A stretch of 64,000 bases of DNA. Source: Methylotenera oryzisoli. GTDB lineage: Bacteria > Pseudomonadota > Gammaproteobacteria > Burkholderiales > Methylophilaceae. Positions 47,483-58,921 of this stretch are shown here, piece after piece; the stretch's first letter is position 1; each line of letters opens with the position of its first letter. The notes under the pieces were generated by a model. That model saw only the letters and a program-made list of their open reading frames with translations. It was not told the DNA's origin and did not search any database. Where the stretch lies: assembly GCA_945881735.1 (NCBI GenBank), contig CAMCVF010000002.1, positions 62,001 through 126,000 on the forward strand, given 5' to 3'. A program made the position numbers and the translations under genes.

Positions 47483-48685
47483 TTATAGGGTGATATTGGC
47501 TAGCTTGGCAACGGTATTAATATCCTTATCGCCACGTCCAGACAAATTCACCAAAATGATTTCATCTTTACCCATGGTTTTAGCCATTTTTTCAGCATGC
47601 GCCAGTGCGTGGCTTGATTCTAATGCAGGGATAATACCTTCTGTTCGGCATAAACCATGAAACGCAGCCATTGCTTCATCATCCGTAATCGCCACATATT
47701 CAGCGCGCTTAATGTCTTTTAACCAAGCATGCTCTGGCCCCACACCTGGGTAATCAAGGCCTGCTGAAACAGAATGTGTCTCAATAATATTCCCGTCCGT
47801 ATCTTGCATTAAATAAGTACGGTTACCGTGCAACACCCCAATAGGACTATTAGCGGTTAAAGGTGCGGCGTGCATGCCCGTTTCCATGCCATGACCAGCT
47901 GCTTCCACGCCAATCAAACGCACATTTGGCACGTCAATATACGGGTAAAAAATACCCATTGCATTAGAGCCACCACCAACACAGGCCACAACCACATCTG
48001 GCTGGCGCCCAATCATTTCTTGCATTTGGATTTTGGATTCTACACCAACCACAGATTGAAAATCGCGCACCATCATTGGGTAAGGATGTGGTCCTGCCAC
48101 TGTACCAATAATGTAAAATGTATTTTCAATATTAGTCACCCAGTCACGCATCGCCTCATTCAGGGCATCTTTAAGCGTTCTAGAGCCACTTTCGACTGGG
48201 ACCACTGTTGCACCAAGCAACTTCATTCTAAACACATTAGGCGCCTGACGTTTCACGTCCTCGCTTCCCATGTAAACCACGCATTCCAAGCCTAATCGAG
48301 CCGCAATAGTTGCTGTAGCAACGCCATGCTGGCCTGCGCCCGTTTCGGCAATCACGCGGGGCTTGCCCATGCGTTTAGCCAGTAAAGCTTGGCCAATCGT
48401 ATTGTTTACCTTGTGCGCGCCAGTGTGATTTAAATCTTCACGCTTTAAATAAATTTGTGCACCACCAACGTTATCAGACCATCGTTTGGCGTGATAAACT
48501 GGACTTGGGCGACCAACGAAATGCTTTAAATCATAGGCAAATTCCGCTAAAAAAGCCTCATCGTAGCGATATTTTTCATACATCACACGCAGCTCTTCTA
48601 GGGCCTCAACCAAAGTCTCGGCCACAAAAATGCCACCAAATTGACCAAAATGACCGCGCTGATCAGGCATGTCATACACTTGCAT
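47483..48685 (-). CDS. trpB: tryptophan synthase beta chain
   Basis: This 400-residue PLP enzyme joins indole and serine to tryptophan. The PLP lysine is Lys92 in [10 protein letters not shown]. The phosphate-binding loop is [11 protein letters not shown] choose the ATG at 48685, which has AGGAG six bases before it; the frame also offers GTG one codon earlier. It lies 56 bases after trpF. Confidence 0.98.
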   Translation of the reverse strand: MQVYDMPDQRGHFGQFGGIFVAETLVEALEELRVMYEKYRYDEAFLAEFAYDLKHFVGRPSPVYHAKRWSDNVGGAQIYLKREDLNHTGAHKVNNTIGQALLAKRMGKPRVIAETGAGQHGVATATIAARLGLECVVYMGSEDVKRQAPNVFRMKLLGATVVPVESGSRTLKDALNEAMRDWVTNIENTFYIIGTVAGPHPYPMMVRDFQSVVGVESKIQMQEMIGRQPDVVVACVGGGSNAMGIFYPYIDVPNVRLIGVEAAGHGMETGMHAAPLTANSPIGVLHGNRTYLMQDTDGNIIETHSVSAGLDYPGVGPEHAWLKDIKRAEYVAITDDEAMAAFHGLCRTEGIIPALESSHALAHAEKMAKTMGKDEIILVNLSGRGDKDINTVAKLANITL

Positions 48686-48740
48686 CACTTACTCCTCAAT
48701 ACAATCTTATATGTAATTTTTTGGAAATTTTTGTCGTACA

Positions 48741-49370
48741 TCAATTAGCAGACTGAACAGCTAACATAAAAATAGCTATTTTATCAGAATCTTTAACACC
48801 TTTACTGATTTCAACTCCGCCGCTAATATCTACTGCATAAGGCTTTACTTTTTGAATAGCTAAACCAACATTTTCTGCCATTAAACCACCTGCTAATATC
48901 ACCGGTTTCGACATGTTTTTGGGGATTAAATCCCAATCAAACGCATGACCAGTACCCCCGTAGGCAGATTCGGAATAAGTATCTAAAAGTAAGGCTTTAG
49001 CGCCATTAAATTCTGCTTCACATTTTAAAAAATTAGTGTCAGGATTAACGCGGATTGCTTTAAAATAAGGTAGTTTAATTTGCTCACACTCTGCCGCCGT
49101 TTCATCGCCATGAAACTGCACAATATCAATCCTCACTTGCGAAGTTACATTTTCTATTTCAGCCCGCGTGGCGTTAACAAACAAAGCCACCACGCTAACT
49201 AATGGAGGTATGGCGGCAACAACTTGTTGTGCTTGAAGTATAGTAACGCAGCGCGGGCTAGCGGCATAAAATACTAATCCAATCGCATCTGCGCCACAAC
49301 GCACCGCTTCAAGTGCATCTTGCACACGAGTAATACCGCAAATTTTAACTCTTGTCCTTATTTGATTCAT
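48741..49370 (-). CDS. trpF: phosphoribosylanthranilate isomerase
   Basis: This 209-residue TIM barrel catalyses the Amadori rearrangement in tryptophan synthesis. The N-terminal motif VKICGITRVQDAL supplies the catalytic Cys, and the catalytic Asp lies in VQFHGDE and LLDTYSESAYGGTGHAFDW regions. It is between truA and trpB. Confidence 0.97.
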   Translation of the reverse strand: MNQIRTRVKICGITRVQDALEAVRCGADAIGLVFYAASPRCVTILQAQQVVAAIPPLVSVVALFVNATRAEIENVTSQVRIDIVQFHGDETAAECEQIKLPYFKAIRVNPDTNFLKCEAEFNGAKALLLDTYSESAYGGTGHAFDWDLIPKNMSKPVILAGGLMAENVGLAIQKVKPYAVDISGGVEISKGVKDSDKIAIFMLAVQSAN

Positions 49371-49422
49371 TTTGCTGGTTTTGATTCCATATCAATTTTT
49401 TTTATTGCAAATGCAGAATATA

Positions 49423-50202
49423 TTATATAAGTCTTAAATAGCGCTTCGTGTCAGGCAAGTTAAATTTATCATAATAATCAACACCGCTTAAATATAAACC
49501 GTTGGGTGAAAAAGTGGGCGGTGACAAAGTGCGGCTTTTTTGCTGAAGTAAATGTGTTATCCAATCTGGTGCATATTTACCGTTGCCCACATATACTAAA
49601 GCGCCCACCATATTGCGCACTTGATGCTGTAAAAATGCGTTAGCCGAGAAATTAAAAATGAATGACTCTTGCAGAGCAATAATGTTCGCTTGTGCCAAAT
49701 GTCTAATGGGTGATTTGGCTTGACACTCGCTTGCTCTAAAAGCACTAAAATCATGCTCTCCCTGCAATAAAGCAATCGCCTTCTGCATGGCAACAATATC
49801 CAATGGCAGATGATACCAACCTGCTTTTGTGTTATGAATAGCAGGCGCAGTTACTTGATTAATCAATAAATACTGATAATGGCGCTGAGTAGCCGAAAAC
49901 CTTGCATGAAAGTCATCCTCCACATGATGCGCCCAAATCACGCGCACGGTTGCTGGCAAAAATGCATTCACACCACGCACCCACGCTGTTAAAGGTCTAA
50001 CAACATCAGATTCAAGATGCACAACTTGCATAAGTGCATGAACACCAGTATCAGTGCGCCCTGCTGCGTGAATGCGCACATCATGCAAGGTCAAACGTTT
50101 AATTGCCGCTTCTAATGCATCCTGCACACCACAAAGTTGCGGCTGACTTTGCCAGCCACAAAAACCTGCACCGTCGTACTCAACACCTAATGCAATGCGC
50201 AT
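49423..50202 (-). CDS. truA: tRNA pseudouridine(38-40) synthase
   Basis: This 259-residue enzyme makes pseudouridine at positions 38-40 of the tRNA anticodon arm. The catalytic Asp51 is in AAGRTDTGVHA. The frame is open 16 codons upstream, but the start is ATG 50202 (MRIALGVEYDG): it overlaps the stop of the upstream EcfT-like gene as TAATG and matches the family N-terminus. Confidence 0.96.
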   Translation of the reverse strand: MRIALGVEYDGAGFCGWQSQPQLCGVQDALEAAIKRLTLHDVRIHAAGRTDTGVHALMQVVHLESDVVRPLTAWVRGVNAFLPATVRVIWAHHVEDDFHARFSATQRHYQYLLINQVTAPAIHNTKAGWYHLPLDIVAMQKAIALLQGEHDFSAFRASECQAKSPIRHLAQANIIALQESFIFNFSANAFLQHQVRNMVGALVYVGNGKYAPDWITHLLQQKSRTLSPPTFSPNGLYLSGVDYYDKFNLPDTKRYLRLI

Positions 50203-50870
50203 TATGTATACACTTTCAGCAAAGCATAAACGCAAATCATCATCAAGCAACTTAGCACTAAAATATCAATTTTTTTGAAAACTGGCATTTCAAACAAAAT
50301 ACTAAAATTATCTTTTTGCATGATGCTATTGTTGCCAAATACTTTTAACTGATTAAGCAATCCTTTTTGTTTAGCAATCTGGTTTTGATTCTGCTGAGAA
50401 GATTCAACATAATATAGCGTTAAACATAATCGCGCTGCAAATCGTTCTATTTCTAAACCAAAGCGTTGTAGAGGAAGTAACATAAAATAAAATCCAGAAA
50501 TCAGTTGCTGCCTGGTATTAAGTGCCATGATTAAAGATAATACGGCAATCAACGCAAGCATTCTAAACACTTGCAACAATCCAGAAGCTAACCCTTCATA
50601 AGTTGGACTAAGAAAATAATCCCAGCCTTCCACATGCTGACCGGGTGTATTAAATATAAAAATGAGTAACATCACCAAAAAAAACCATTTCATGCGCTTA
50701 AGCAAACAAAAAAAATGTTGGGAGTTAATGGCAATAAGGGCAACTATTAACAAGGTACAAAGAATCAACAAATGCGTTAAATTAAACTGATTCATCAATA
50801 TGGCAATTACTAAAAAACAGCTTATCTGTGTGATGGTATTAATAAAAAAACTTGTTTTTAAATCAAGCAT
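50202..50870 (-). CDS. membrane protein resembling an ECF/CbiQ-type transporter transmembrane subunit
   Basis: This 222-residue protein has about five hydrophobic helices and the segment ALNTRQQLISGFYFMLLPLQRFG, then FAARLCLTLYY. These resemble the coupling region of EcfT/CbiQ proteins, where an Arg-containing motif contacts the ATPases. No ECF ATPase or substrate component is adjacent. Its stop overlaps the truA start, so it is cotranslated with truA. The family call is moderate. Confidence 0.55.
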   Translation of the reverse strand: MLDLKTSFFINTITQISCFLVIAILMNQFNLTHLLILCTLLIVALIAINSQHFFCLLKRMKWFFLVMLLIFIFNTPGQHVEGWDYFLSPTYEGLASGLLQVFRMLALIAVLSLIMALNTRQQLISGFYFMLLPLQRFGLEIERFAARLCLTLYYVESSQQNQNQIAKQKGLLNQLKVFGNNSIMQKDNFSILFEMPVFKKIDILVLSCLMMICVYALLKVYT

Positions 50871-50914
50871 ATTGAATCATCAATCACATTAGAACTAAAA
50901 AGGCTGTATAGAAA

Positions 50915-50945
50915 TAAAAAAGCTGAGCAGCAAACTCAGCTTTTT
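50915..50945. terminator. intrinsic terminator after fimV
   Basis: An 11-bp stem AAAAAGCTGAG (50917-50927) with CTCAGCTTTTT (50935-50945) and loop CAGCAAA has T runs on both strands. It separates fimV from the EcfT-like/truA unit. Confidence 0.85.
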
Positions 50946-50986
50946 AGCATTAATAATAATTAAAGCTGTAGATCACTGTTTAGAAA

Positions 50987-53743
50987 TTAAACCATTTTTG
51001 CCAACAATGCTTCAGCGCGCTTACGTTGTGTTGTGCCGCCCTCTTTCATTACTTCATGGAGTAGTTCTTTTGCGCCCTCAGCATCATCCATTTCAATGTA
51101 GGCTGCAACTAAATCTAACTTGATTTCAATCTCCATTGGCTCATCTTCCATAGAGTCAACTTCGGCAAAGGTTTTAGCAGATTGTGTTGCGTCCGCATCA
51201 GTCATATCTAAACTAATGCCCGATAGATCATATGTGTTAGCAATTTGTGAATTGTCATCCACATAACTTGCCGCTTCTGGTGACAGTGTACTTAAATCAA
51301 AATTAGATTCTTCAGTTATTGCATCGATTTTAACAAAACGGGTGTCATTTAAATCTGTCAATATTGGCTCGACTCTAGGCGATTCATTTAACTTTGGCAT
51401 ATCAAATGATTCAGATATTTCTGCATTAGCTGATATATCTATTGCTAATTCTGGCTCAATTTTAGTTGATACAAAATTTGAATCATCTGCTTCTGTTGTC
51501 TTTTCTAAACTTAATGTCAAATCACCAAAATCAAAATCTAAAGCATCGTTTGTTTCGGCTATAGCGAGACTTTGCATGGTATCTGCCGTTAAACTTTCGG
51601 TTGAAGAAGCGCTACCAGTTAATTCAATCTCATCTGTATTTTGATTAGCGATTGAATCCAACTCTAAATCAAAGGCATCTTTATCGCTTGGCGTTGACGC
51701 AAAATTTTTAACCAAGGAATCATTATCAAAAGTAAAATCTAAATCCGCTTCGCTAGCGATTGGAGAGTTTGAAAAATCGTTGGATTCCAATTTTTGGTTG
51801 GTTTCCAGCTTTTCATTAGATGCATGGCTTGCTGAATGTGCTGTTTTGGCTTGGTAAAGCGGATTACTAGGCTCTAAACTACGGCCAATATCTGCCACTT
51901 TAACCCAAGTTGGATCATCTGCCCCTAGGGTGGTATATAATTCACCTGCTAAGTCTTCGAATGCAGAAACATTTTTGCTTGCAGCATACATTTCAATCAA
52001 TTTTAAATGCAATTCGAAGCGCTTAGGCTCTTTTGCAATAGCGTCTCTTAAAATCTCTTCGGCTTGCGCATCGCGACCGTATGCCATATACACTTCAGCT
52101 TCGGCAATCGGATCCACATCATTGGTATCAATCATTCCGCCATTAGCGCTTTGTGAGAAATCGGTTAAGAATGAAGTGTCTCCAGTATCTACACTAGATC
52201 CAGATGTATTTCCGAAAACAGTATTGGCTCTTAAACCACCCGAAGTCATGATACCTTGTTCAAAATCGGCTAAGTTACGTCTACGTTTATTACGCAGAAA
52301 CATCCAACCGCCCAGCAATGCTAACAATCCAGCGGCAGAGACAACCAGTGGCAAGTCAGCACCATTTAAAGAGCTAACTTCTGCTACTGGCTCAGCCACT
52401 ACAACTGGCGGAGGTTTAGGCGGCGCGGGTGGAATTGCTGCGGCAATAGGTGGTGCAGGTTTTTCCACATTCGTGGTAGTAGCTTCAGCTGGTTGAGGTT
52501 GCTCAATTACTGAAGGCACTTGTGAGATAGCCGCATTTTTATCAATTGCGGCTTGAATTTCTGCTTGTTTTTGAAGATCAGTCATGGTGCTATTTTTCAA
52601 TGCAAGCAATTGCTGCATATTCGCAATTTGCTTTTCTAAATAGGCTGTCTTTTCCTGGGCTTCAATTACACTTTTTTGGCGCGCAGTCGATTCTTCTTGT
52701 AAGGCAGAGATTTTAGCTTGCAGATCTTTAACGTCGTCAGCTTCCTTTTTTGTTAGGGCCGCTTCACCAGCTGATAGCTTTACAACATCTTTTGGACCAG
52801 TTGCAGATGGCATGGATTTATCTTCAGCTGCACTTTTAATTTTGCCATCGGCCCTTTGTGTGCTTAACTCAGATTCGCCAGGTGCTGATTCGGCAACAAT
52901 TCCTGCAAGCTTATTGCGATATTCATTCCAATTAGCCGATTGAACTTTGACTTCTTTAGACGCTTGCTGCAGTGACATAGATGCTAGCTCTTGTTCTGAA
53001 GGCATGCGCATAATTTTGCCGACTTTTAGTCGATTCATATTTTTGCCATCAAATACATTTGGGTTAGCATTATATAAACCCAACAACATTTGATCCAAAC
53101 TAACGCCCTCTGGTTTGTAATCACGTGCAATTTTTGCCAAAGAATCACCACGTTGCGTCTGATATTCCTCACCAGATGTCGTAATACTAGCTTTAGCAGT
53201 TGGTGATTTTTTAGTTTGTGTTGGCTTATCTGCAGAGCTAGATAATTTGGCTGATGATGAATTGACTATTGAATCTTGAGTTGATGCACCACTTAATTTT
53301 ACGGTAGGCAATTGTGTGGTTGTGCTTTCAACTTCACCTACATAACCAGGCGGATCTAATAATACGGTATATTCTCTTAACAAACGACCAGACGCCCAAT
53401 CAAGCTGAATAAGCATATCTAAAAATGGCTCACTAATTGGCTGTGTAGATTTGAGCTTTAAAATGGGTGTTCCATTTGCATTATTTGAAACTTCAACTTT
53501 AATAGTACTGTGTGAAGCGGGGCGATCAATACCTTGATTTGCATAAGCTTCTTCAGAAGCAATGACGGCAAAAATACTGTTTAACTCTTCAGGTGTAACG
53601 GACAATAATTCAATATCTGCGCTTAATGGCTCGCCTAGTCCGGAGCTTATGTTTAGCTTACCAAGACCTGCCGAAAAAACAGCCATTGGCACCAGCGACA
53701 TAAATAGAGCAACTGTTATTTTCTTTAATTTTGAGTTAAGCAC
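50987..53743 (-). CDS. fimV: FimV-type pilus assembly / polar hub protein
   Basis: This 918-residue inner-membrane protein starts with a signal sequence (residues 1-25), the FimV N-terminal domain (SGLGEPLSADIELLSV), and a LysM domain near 195-250 (YQTQRGDSLAKIARDYK). A Gln/Glu-rich coiled coil (about 335-395) and a Pro-rich stretch follow, then one transmembrane helix (about 462-484). The acidic cytoplasmic part holds TPR-like segments (AEVYMAYGRDAQAEEILRDA) and ends with the conserved FimV C-terminal motif around AYIEMDDAEGAKELL. Pseudomonas FimV organises type IV pilus assembly at the pole. It lies between asd and truA. Confidence 0.93.
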   Translation of the reverse strand: MLNSKLKKITVALFMSLVPMAVFSAGLGKLNISSGLGEPLSADIELLSVTPEELNSIFAVIASEEAYANQGIDRPASHSTIKVEVSNNANGTPILKLKSTQPISEPFLDMLIQLDWASGRLLREYTVLLDPPGYVGEVESTTTQLPTVKLSGASTQDSIVNSSSAKLSSSADKPTQTKKSPTAKASITTSGEEYQTQRGDSLAKIARDYKPEGVSLDQMLLGLYNANPNVFDGKNMNRLKVGKIMRMPSEQELASMSLQQASKEVKVQSANWNEYRNKLAGIVAESAPGESELSTQRADGKIKSAAEDKSMPSATGPKDVVKLSAGEAALTKKEADDVKDLQAKISALQEESTARQKSVIEAQEKTAYLEKQIANMQQLLALKNSTMTDLQKQAEIQAAIDKNAAISQVPSVIEQPQPAEATTTNVEKPAPPIAAAIPPAPPKPPPVVVAEPVAEVSSLNGADLPLVVSAAGLLALLGGWMFLRNKRRRNLADFEQGIMTSGGLRANTVFGNTSGSSVDTGDTSFLTDFSQSANGGMIDTNDVDPIAEAEVYMAYGRDAQAEEILRDAIAKEPKRFELHLKLIEMYAASKNVSAFEDLAGELYTTLGADDPTWVKVADIGRSLEPSNPLYQAKTAHSASHASNEKLETNQKLESNDFSNSPIASEADLDFTFDNDSLVKNFASTPSDKDAFDLELDSIANQNTDEIELTGSASSTESLTADTMQSLAIAETNDALDFDFGDLTLSLEKTTEADDSNFVSTKIEPELAIDISANAEISESFDMPKLNESPRVEPILTDLNDTRFVKIDAITEESNFDLSTLSPEAASYVDDNSQIANTYDLSGISLDMTDADATQSAKTFAEVDSMEDEPMEIEIKLDLVAAYIEMDDAEGAKELLHEVMKEGGTTQRKRAEALLAKMV

Positions 53744-53899
53744 TATTCCACCCTTAAAATTTACCTACATATCCAATAATAAAAATAACATCAATTACTT
53801 AGAGTTGCAAGCTCATAATACACATTATATTCGCAAGCTATGTGGCTGTATGTGCTTGTTGTTGCATTTTAATCAAGCTTTTTATTAATTTTTTACATT

Positions 53900-55012
53900 T
53901 TAGCGCTCTATTAATATGCGCAGCATGCGCCTTAAAGGCTCTGCCGCACCCCATAACAATTGATCACCCACAGTAAAGGCAGACAAGTATTCGTTACCCA
54001 TATTAAGCTTACGCAAGCGCCCAATAGGTGTGGTTAGTGTGCCTGTTACAGCTGCAGGTGACAATTCACGCATGCTGGCTTCGCGTTCGTTTGGAATTAC
54101 TTTTGCCCATTGATTGGCATCACTTAACATGGCATTAATATCAGCCATCGGCAGATCTTTTTTAAGCTTGATAGTTAAGGCTTGGCTATGACAACGCATA
54201 GCGCCAACACGAACACAAAGTCCGTCAATATGAATTGGATTGGCTACACGCCCTAAGATTTTATTGGTCTCAACATGACCTTTCCATTCCTCTTTACTTT
54301 GTCCACTGCCTAAATCTTTATCAATCCAAGGAATCAAACTTCCGGCCAATGGCACGCCAAAATGTTCTTTTGGAAAAGCATCGTCACGCAAAGTGAGAGC
54401 AACTTCACGATCGATATCTAAAATAGCAGAAGCTGGGTCTTTTAGTAAATCATTTGCCGCCAAATGCAGTTCACCCATTTGTTTAAGTAACTCACGCATA
54501 TTTTGCGCACCTGCACCTGATGCTGCCTGATAGGTCATAGATGTTGCCCACTCGATTAAATCGGCTTTAAATAAACCGTTTAAAGCCATTAACATGAGTG
54601 AAACAGTACAGTTGCCGCCAACCCAATTATTGCCACCCTTATGCATGGCGTCTTGAATAACGTGTAAGTTGACTGGATCTAAAATAATTACCGCATCTTT
54701 TTCCATACGCAAAGCAGAGGCCGCGTCAATCCAATGCCCTTTCCAACCCGCTTGTCTGAGTTGCGGAAATATTTCGCTGGTATAGTCACCACCCTGGCAA
54801 GAAATAATGGTATCCATTGTCTTGAGGTCAGCAATATTTTTTGCATCTTTTAATGCGGCCGATTCTTTGCTAACATTTGGCGCCTTTCCACCAATTTGAG
54901 AGGTAGTGAAAAATTGCGGCTCGATTAACGCAAAATCATTCTCTTCAACCATACGCTGCATCAACACAGAGCCCACCATGCCCCGCCAACCAACGAATCC
55001 AACTTTTAACAT
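53900..55012 (-). CDS. asd: aspartate-semialdehyde dehydrogenase
   Basis: This 370-residue enzyme reduces aspartyl phosphate to the semialdehyde for Lys, Met, Thr and diaminopimelate synthesis. The NADP motif is [14 protein letters not shown] at the N-terminus and the catalytic Cys135 is in [10 protein letters not shown] choose ATG 55012 ([11 protein letters not shown]) because AGGA lies just before it; the open frame runs ten codons further upstream. Confidence 0.97.
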   Translation of the reverse strand: MLKVGFVGWRGMVGSVLMQRMVEENDFALIEPQFFTTSQIGGKAPNVSKESAALKDAKNIADLKTMDTIISCQGGDYTSEIFPQLRQAGWKGHWIDAASALRMEKDAVIILDPVNLHVIQDAMHKGGNNWVGGNCTVSLMLMALNGLFKADLIEWATSMTYQAASGAGAQNMRELLKQMGELHLAANDLLKDPASAILDIDREVALTLRDDAFPKEHFGVPLAGSLIPWIDKDLGSGQSKEEWKGHVETNKILGRVANPIHIDGLCVRVGAMRCHSQALTIKLKKDLPMADINAMLSDANQWAKVIPNEREASMRELSPAAVTGTLTTPIGRLRKLNMGNEYLSAFTVGDQLLWGAAEPLRRMLRILIER

Positions 55013-55067
55013 TTCATTTCCTAAATTCTTAGTATCGCTCAAAGAGCGCCTAGATCATTTATTCTAG

Positions 55068-56126
55068 TTATAAACTTGCCAACACCGCATCGCCCATCGC
55101 GCTACAACCCACTTTTTTACAGCCATTAGTCGTAATATCCGCAGTTCTAAAGCCTTGTGCCAAGGCTTTTTTCACGGCATTTTCAACTTTTAGCGCATTT
55201 GCTTCATCGTTAAAAGTATAACGTAGCAACATCGCAACCGATAAAATGGTTGCTAGTGGATTCGCGATATCTTTGCCTGCAATATCAGGTGCAGATCCAT
55301 GACTAGGCTCATACATACCTTTTTTGTTTGTATCTAATGAAGCAGATGGCAACATACCAATAGAGCCTGTCAGCATTGAAGCTTCGTCAGACAAAATGTC
55401 ACCAAAAATATTGCCAGTCACTATCACGTCAAATTGTTTTGGCGCGCGAATCAATTGCATAGCGGCGTTATCTACATACATATGGCTGAGCTCAATTTCT
55501 GGATACTCGGCAGACAATTCAGTCATGACTTGACGCCATAGTTCAGTTGTCTCTAATACGTTAGCTTTATCCACTGAACAGACTTTTTTGTTTCTTTTCA
55601 TGGCAATATCAAATGCTACACGGCCAATACGACGTATTTCAGATTCGTTATAGCGCATGGTATTAACACCTTCGCGCTCGCCATTTTCTAGCGCGCTAAT
55701 GCCACGTGGCTGTCCAAAGTAAATATCGCCAGTGAGCTCCCGAATAATCATCAAATCCAAACCAGAAACCACTTCTGGTTTCAATGTAGATGCACCCGCT
55801 AATTCAGGGTAAAGTAATGCTGGACGAAGATTAGCAAACAAATTCAATTCTTTACGAATACGCAACAAACCACGTTCTGGGCGAAGTTGGCGCTCTAATT
55901 TATCGTATTTCCAATCGCCAACAGCACCCAATAATACCGCGTCAGATTCTTTAGCTAATTGCAACGTACTATCTGGCAATGGGTCACCAAATGCTTCGTA
56001 ACCGGCACCGCCAATTGGCGCTTCAGTCATACTTAAATCGGTAATATTAAGTGCTTTTAATACTTTTATTGCTTGCGCAACTATTTCTGGTCCAATGCCA
56101 TCTCCTGGCAAAACTGCTAATTTCAT
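55068..56126 (-). CDS. leuB: 3-isopropylmalate dehydrogenase
   Basis: This 352-residue enzyme oxidises and decarboxylates 3-isopropylmalate in leucine synthesis. The start is ATG 56126 ([16 protein letters not shown]), the conserved N-terminus; the open frame extends 22 codons upstream into the leuD region. Metal and substrate segments include [14 protein letters not shown] and [18 protein letters not shown]. It follows leuD by 16 bases. Confidence 0.97.
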   Translation of the reverse strand: MKLAVLPGDGIGPEIVAQAIKVLKALNITDLSMTEAPIGGAGYEAFGDPLPDSTLQLAKESDAVLLGAVGDWKYDKLERQLRPERGLLRIRKELNLFANLRPALLYPELAGASTLKPEVVSGLDLMIIRELTGDIYFGQPRGISALENGEREGVNTMRYNESEIRRIGRVAFDIAMKRNKKVCSVDKANVLETTELWRQVMTELSAEYPEIELSHMYVDNAAMQLIRAPKQFDVIVTGNIFGDILSDEASMLTGSIGMLPSASLDTNKKGMYEPSHGSAPDIAGKDIANPLATILSVAMLLRYTFNDEANALKVENAVKKALAQGFRTADITTNGCKKVGCSAMGDAVLASL

Positions 56127-56142
56127 CTCTAACTTTCTATTT

Positions 56143-56781
56143 CTAATTGAAAAGCCAAGGCTGCGTTTGTTGATGCTTAAGCTCAAACGCATTAATCTTA
56201 TCTTGATGCTGCATGGTTAGACCGATATCATCTAACCCATTGAGTAGGTTATGCTTTCTAACACTATCCACTTCAAATGAGTATTTGCTTCCACTTGGCG
56301 TAGTCACCGTTTGTGCAGCTAAATTCACACATAGTTGATAGCCAATTTCCTTTTCAACTTCTTGAAAAAGGCTTTCCACTATTTCAGCAGACAACACAAT
56401 CGGTAACATGCCATTCTTAAAGCAGTTATTAAAGAAAATATCAGCAAAGCTAGATGCAATCACCACTTTAAAGCCAAAATCTTCTAAGGCCCAAGGAGCA
56501 TGCTCGCGGCTAGAACCGCAACCAAAGTTTTCACGCGTTAGCAACACACTTGCACCTTGATAGCGCGCTTGATTGAGCACAAAATCGGGATTAAGTGGCC
56601 GTTTAGAATTATCCATACCTGGCTCGCCATGGTCTAAATATCGCCATTCATCAAACACATTTGGGCCGAAACCGGCGCGTTTAATCGACTTTAAAAATTG
56701 TTTTGGAATAATCGCGTCAGTATCTACGTTTGCCCTATCTAGCGGCGCGACCAATCCATTTAATTGCTTAAAAGCTTGCAT
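56143..56781 (-). CDS. leuD: 3-isopropylmalate dehydratase small subunit
   Basis: This 212-residue swivelling subunit pairs with LeuC. It contains the conserved [14 protein letters not shown] and [15 protein letters not shown] segments. It is separated from leuC by a small entericidin-like gene, an arrangement common in betaproteobacteria. Confidence 0.97.
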   Translation of the reverse strand: MQAFKQLNGLVAPLDRANVDTDAIIPKQFLKSIKRAGFGPNVFDEWRYLDHGEPGMDNSKRPLNPDFVLNQARYQGASVLLTRENFGCGSSREHAPWALEDFGFKVVIASSFADIFFNNCFKNGMLPIVLSAEIVESLFQEVEKEIGYQLCVNLAAQTVTTPSGSKYSFEVDSVRKHNLLNGLDDIGLTMQHQDKINAFELKHQQTQPWLFN

Positions 56782-56807
56782 AATTGTTCTTTAGAATAGC
56801 GCATTCT

Positions 56808-56939
56808 TTAGTTAGTTGACTTTTGAATGGCTTCGCCACCCTTTTCAATATCTTTACCCACGCCACGCACTGTATTGCAAGCGCTTAAAGCAAAACAAAC
56901 AACTAACAACAAGGCTGAGAATTTAACTAATGATTTCAT
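56808..56939 (-). CDS. entericidin A/B family small lipoprotein
   Basis: This 43-residue peptide has a signal with lipobox LSAC (Cys at residue 21), followed by NTVRGVGKDIEKGGEAIQ, the entericidin hallmark. AGGAG lies eight bases before the ATG. Entericidins are cell-envelope lipoproteins linked to a toxin-antidote pair in E. coli; the role here is unknown. It sits between leuC and leuD on the same strand. Confidence 0.88.
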   Translation of the reverse strand: MKSLVKFSALLLVVCFALSACNTVRGVGKDIEKGGEAIQKSTN

Positions 56940-56982
56940 TATTAACTCCTTACATGATTACAAAAAAATATAATTTAAAAAA

Positions 56983-58392
56983 TTAAAACGTTCTTACATC
57001 TACAAAATGACCCGCAACAGCTGCTGCTGCTGCCATCTCCGGGCTAACCAAATGGGTACGTCCACCATGACCTTGACGACCTTCAAAATTACGGTTACTA
57101 GTTGATGCACAGCGTTCACCTGGCTCTAATCGGTCGGCATTCATGGCCAAACACATCGAGCACCCTGGCTCACGCCATTCAAAACCCGCATCCGTAAAAA
57201 TCTTGTCTAAGCCTTCAAGCTCTGCTTGTGCTTTCACTAAGCCAGAGCCTGGTACTACTAATGCCAACTTAACATTTGGGGCAATATATTTACCTTTTGC
57301 CACAGCTGCTGCGGCACGCAAATCCTCTATACGCGAGTTAGTGCAAGACCCAATAAACACCTTATCAATATTAATTTCATCAATTGGCGTATTTGGCGTT
57401 AAACCCATATAGGCGTAAGCACGCTCCCAATCGCTGCGTTGTACTTCATTTTTAGCCAAATCCAAGCTTGGCACTTTGCCATCCACACCTACCACCATCT
57501 CTGGCGACGTTCCCCAAGTCACTTGTGGCTGTATGTCTTCTGCATTTAAAGTAACAACCGTATCAAATTTAGCACCTTCGTCACTATGTAAAGTTTTCCA
57601 GTATGCAACCGCCGCATCCCATTGTTCTGTTTTAGGCGAAAATGGACGGCCTTTAACGTAATTGATAGTTGTATCATCAACCGCCACTATACCTGCACGT
57701 GCGCCTGCTTCAATTGCCATATTACACAACGTCATGCGGCCTTCCATGCTTAAGGCACGGATGGCCGAACCAGCAAATTCAATCGCACAGCCGTTACCGC
57801 CAGCAGTACCAATTTTGCCGATAATCGCTAACGCGATATCTTTAGCAGTTACGCCATTACCCAATTGACCATCCACCAACACTTGCAAAGTTTTGGATTT
57901 TTTTTGTACCAAACACTGGGTAGCCATGACGTGCTCAACTTCTGAAGTGCCAATACCGTGCGCAAGGGCACCAAAAGCGCCATGCGTGCTGGTATGCGAA
58001 TCACCACAAACCACTGTCATACCTGGCAGAGTTGCGCCTTGCTCGGGACCAATCACGTGCACAATACCTTGGCGCAAATCATTCATTTTAAATTCAGTCA
58101 CGCCATGCTCAGCGCAGTTTTCATCCAAGGTTTGTACTTGTAAGCGTGAGATGGGGTCAGCAATGCCAGCAACACCTGTACTTCTATTAGTTGTTGGCAC
58201 ATTATGATCTGGCACAGCCAAAATTGAATTAACACGCCACACTTTTCGATTTGCTAACCTCAAGCCTTCAAACGCTTGCGGACTTGTGACTTCGTGAACC
58301 AAGTGACGGTCGATATAAATCAGCGCGGTGCCGTTTTCTTCATGCACCACGTGTGAATCAAACAATTTGTCGTAAAGCGTTTTCGCTACCAT
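56983..58392 (-). CDS. leuC: 3-isopropylmalate dehydratase large subunit
   Basis: This 469-residue aconitase-family enzyme isomerises 2- to 3-isopropylmalate. The [4Fe-4S] ligands are Cys350 (GSCTNSR), Cys411 and Cys414 (GCSMCLAM). [13 protein letters not shown] is also conserved. It begins 34 bases after yajQ, so the leu genes may be read through from that gene. Confidence 0.98.
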   Translation of the reverse strand: MVAKTLYDKLFDSHVVHEENGTALIYIDRHLVHEVTSPQAFEGLRLANRKVWRVNSILAVPDHNVPTTNRSTGVAGIADPISRLQVQTLDENCAEHGVTEFKMNDLRQGIVHVIGPEQGATLPGMTVVCGDSHTSTHGAFGALAHGIGTSEVEHVMATQCLVQKKSKTLQVLVDGQLGNGVTAKDIALAIIGKIGTAGGNGCAIEFAGSAIRALSMEGRMTLCNMAIEAGARAGIVAVDDTTINYVKGRPFSPKTEQWDAAVAYWKTLHSDEGAKFDTVVTLNAEDIQPQVTWGTSPEMVVGVDGKVPSLDLAKNEVQRSDWERAYAYMGLTPNTPIDEINIDKVFIGSCTNSRIEDLRAAAAVAKGKYIAPNVKLALVVPGSGLVKAQAELEGLDKIFTDAGFEWREPGCSMCLAMNADRLEPGERCASTSNRNFEGRQGHGGRTHLVSPEMAAAAAVAGHFVDVRTF

Positions 58393-58426
58393 TTTATTAC
58401 CTACTAAATAAATCTCAATCTAAAGG

Positions 58427-58921
58427 CTAGTCTCTAAAATTACCAAACTGTAAGGGAAAGTCCGTCACATTCTTTTTACAAAAAACGATGGCTTCTTGCA
58501 ATAAATCACGTTTTGCGCCATTCACACGCACTTCGTCACCTTGAATACTGGCTTGCACTTTTAAGCCAGAATCTTTAATTAACTTAGCGATGCGCTTGGC
58601 TAAATCGCTATCAATACCCGCACGGATTTTAAGCTCTTGTTTAACCTTATTACCACCCACTTTTTGCACATCCTTGTGCTCTAAGCGCTTGGTTGAATCA
58701 GGCTCTTTCTTTTCCATACTAGGCAGCAAAATATCTTTAATCTGATCAAGCTGAAAGTCATTATCACCATACAAAGTAATAATGCCATCTTTTTCGTTTA
58801 ATTCAACTTTGGCAGATGTACCTTTGAAATCATAGCGATTGGTAATTTGCTTACCAGCTGTATCAATCGCATTTTTTAAAGCTACCATATCAACTTCAGA
58901 ACTAATATCAAATGAGGGCAT
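58427..58921 (-). CDS. YajQ family cyclic-di-GMP-binding protein
   Basis: This 164-residue protein starts MPSFDISSEVDMVALKNAID and has the family stretches ITNRYDFKGT and GDEVRVNGAKRDLLQ. Some family members bind cyclic-di-GMP and act with a LysR regulator in Xanthomonas; others are reported as nucleotide-binding. Both ferredoxin-like domains are complete. Confidence 0.94.
   Translation of the reverse strand: MPSFDISSEVDMVALKNAIDTAGKQITNRYDFKGTSAKVELNEKDGIITLYGDNDFQLDQIKDILLPSMEKKEPDSTKRLEHKDVQKVGGNKVKQELKIRAGIDSDLAKRIAKLIKDSGLKVQASIQGDEVRVNGAKRDLLQEAIVFCKKNVTDFPLQFGNFRD

Noticed and set aside
47870-48295. 141-codon open frame antisense to trpB
   Set aside because: It is a shadow of the trpB coding sequence, rich in His and Asn from complementary codons, with no ribosome site.
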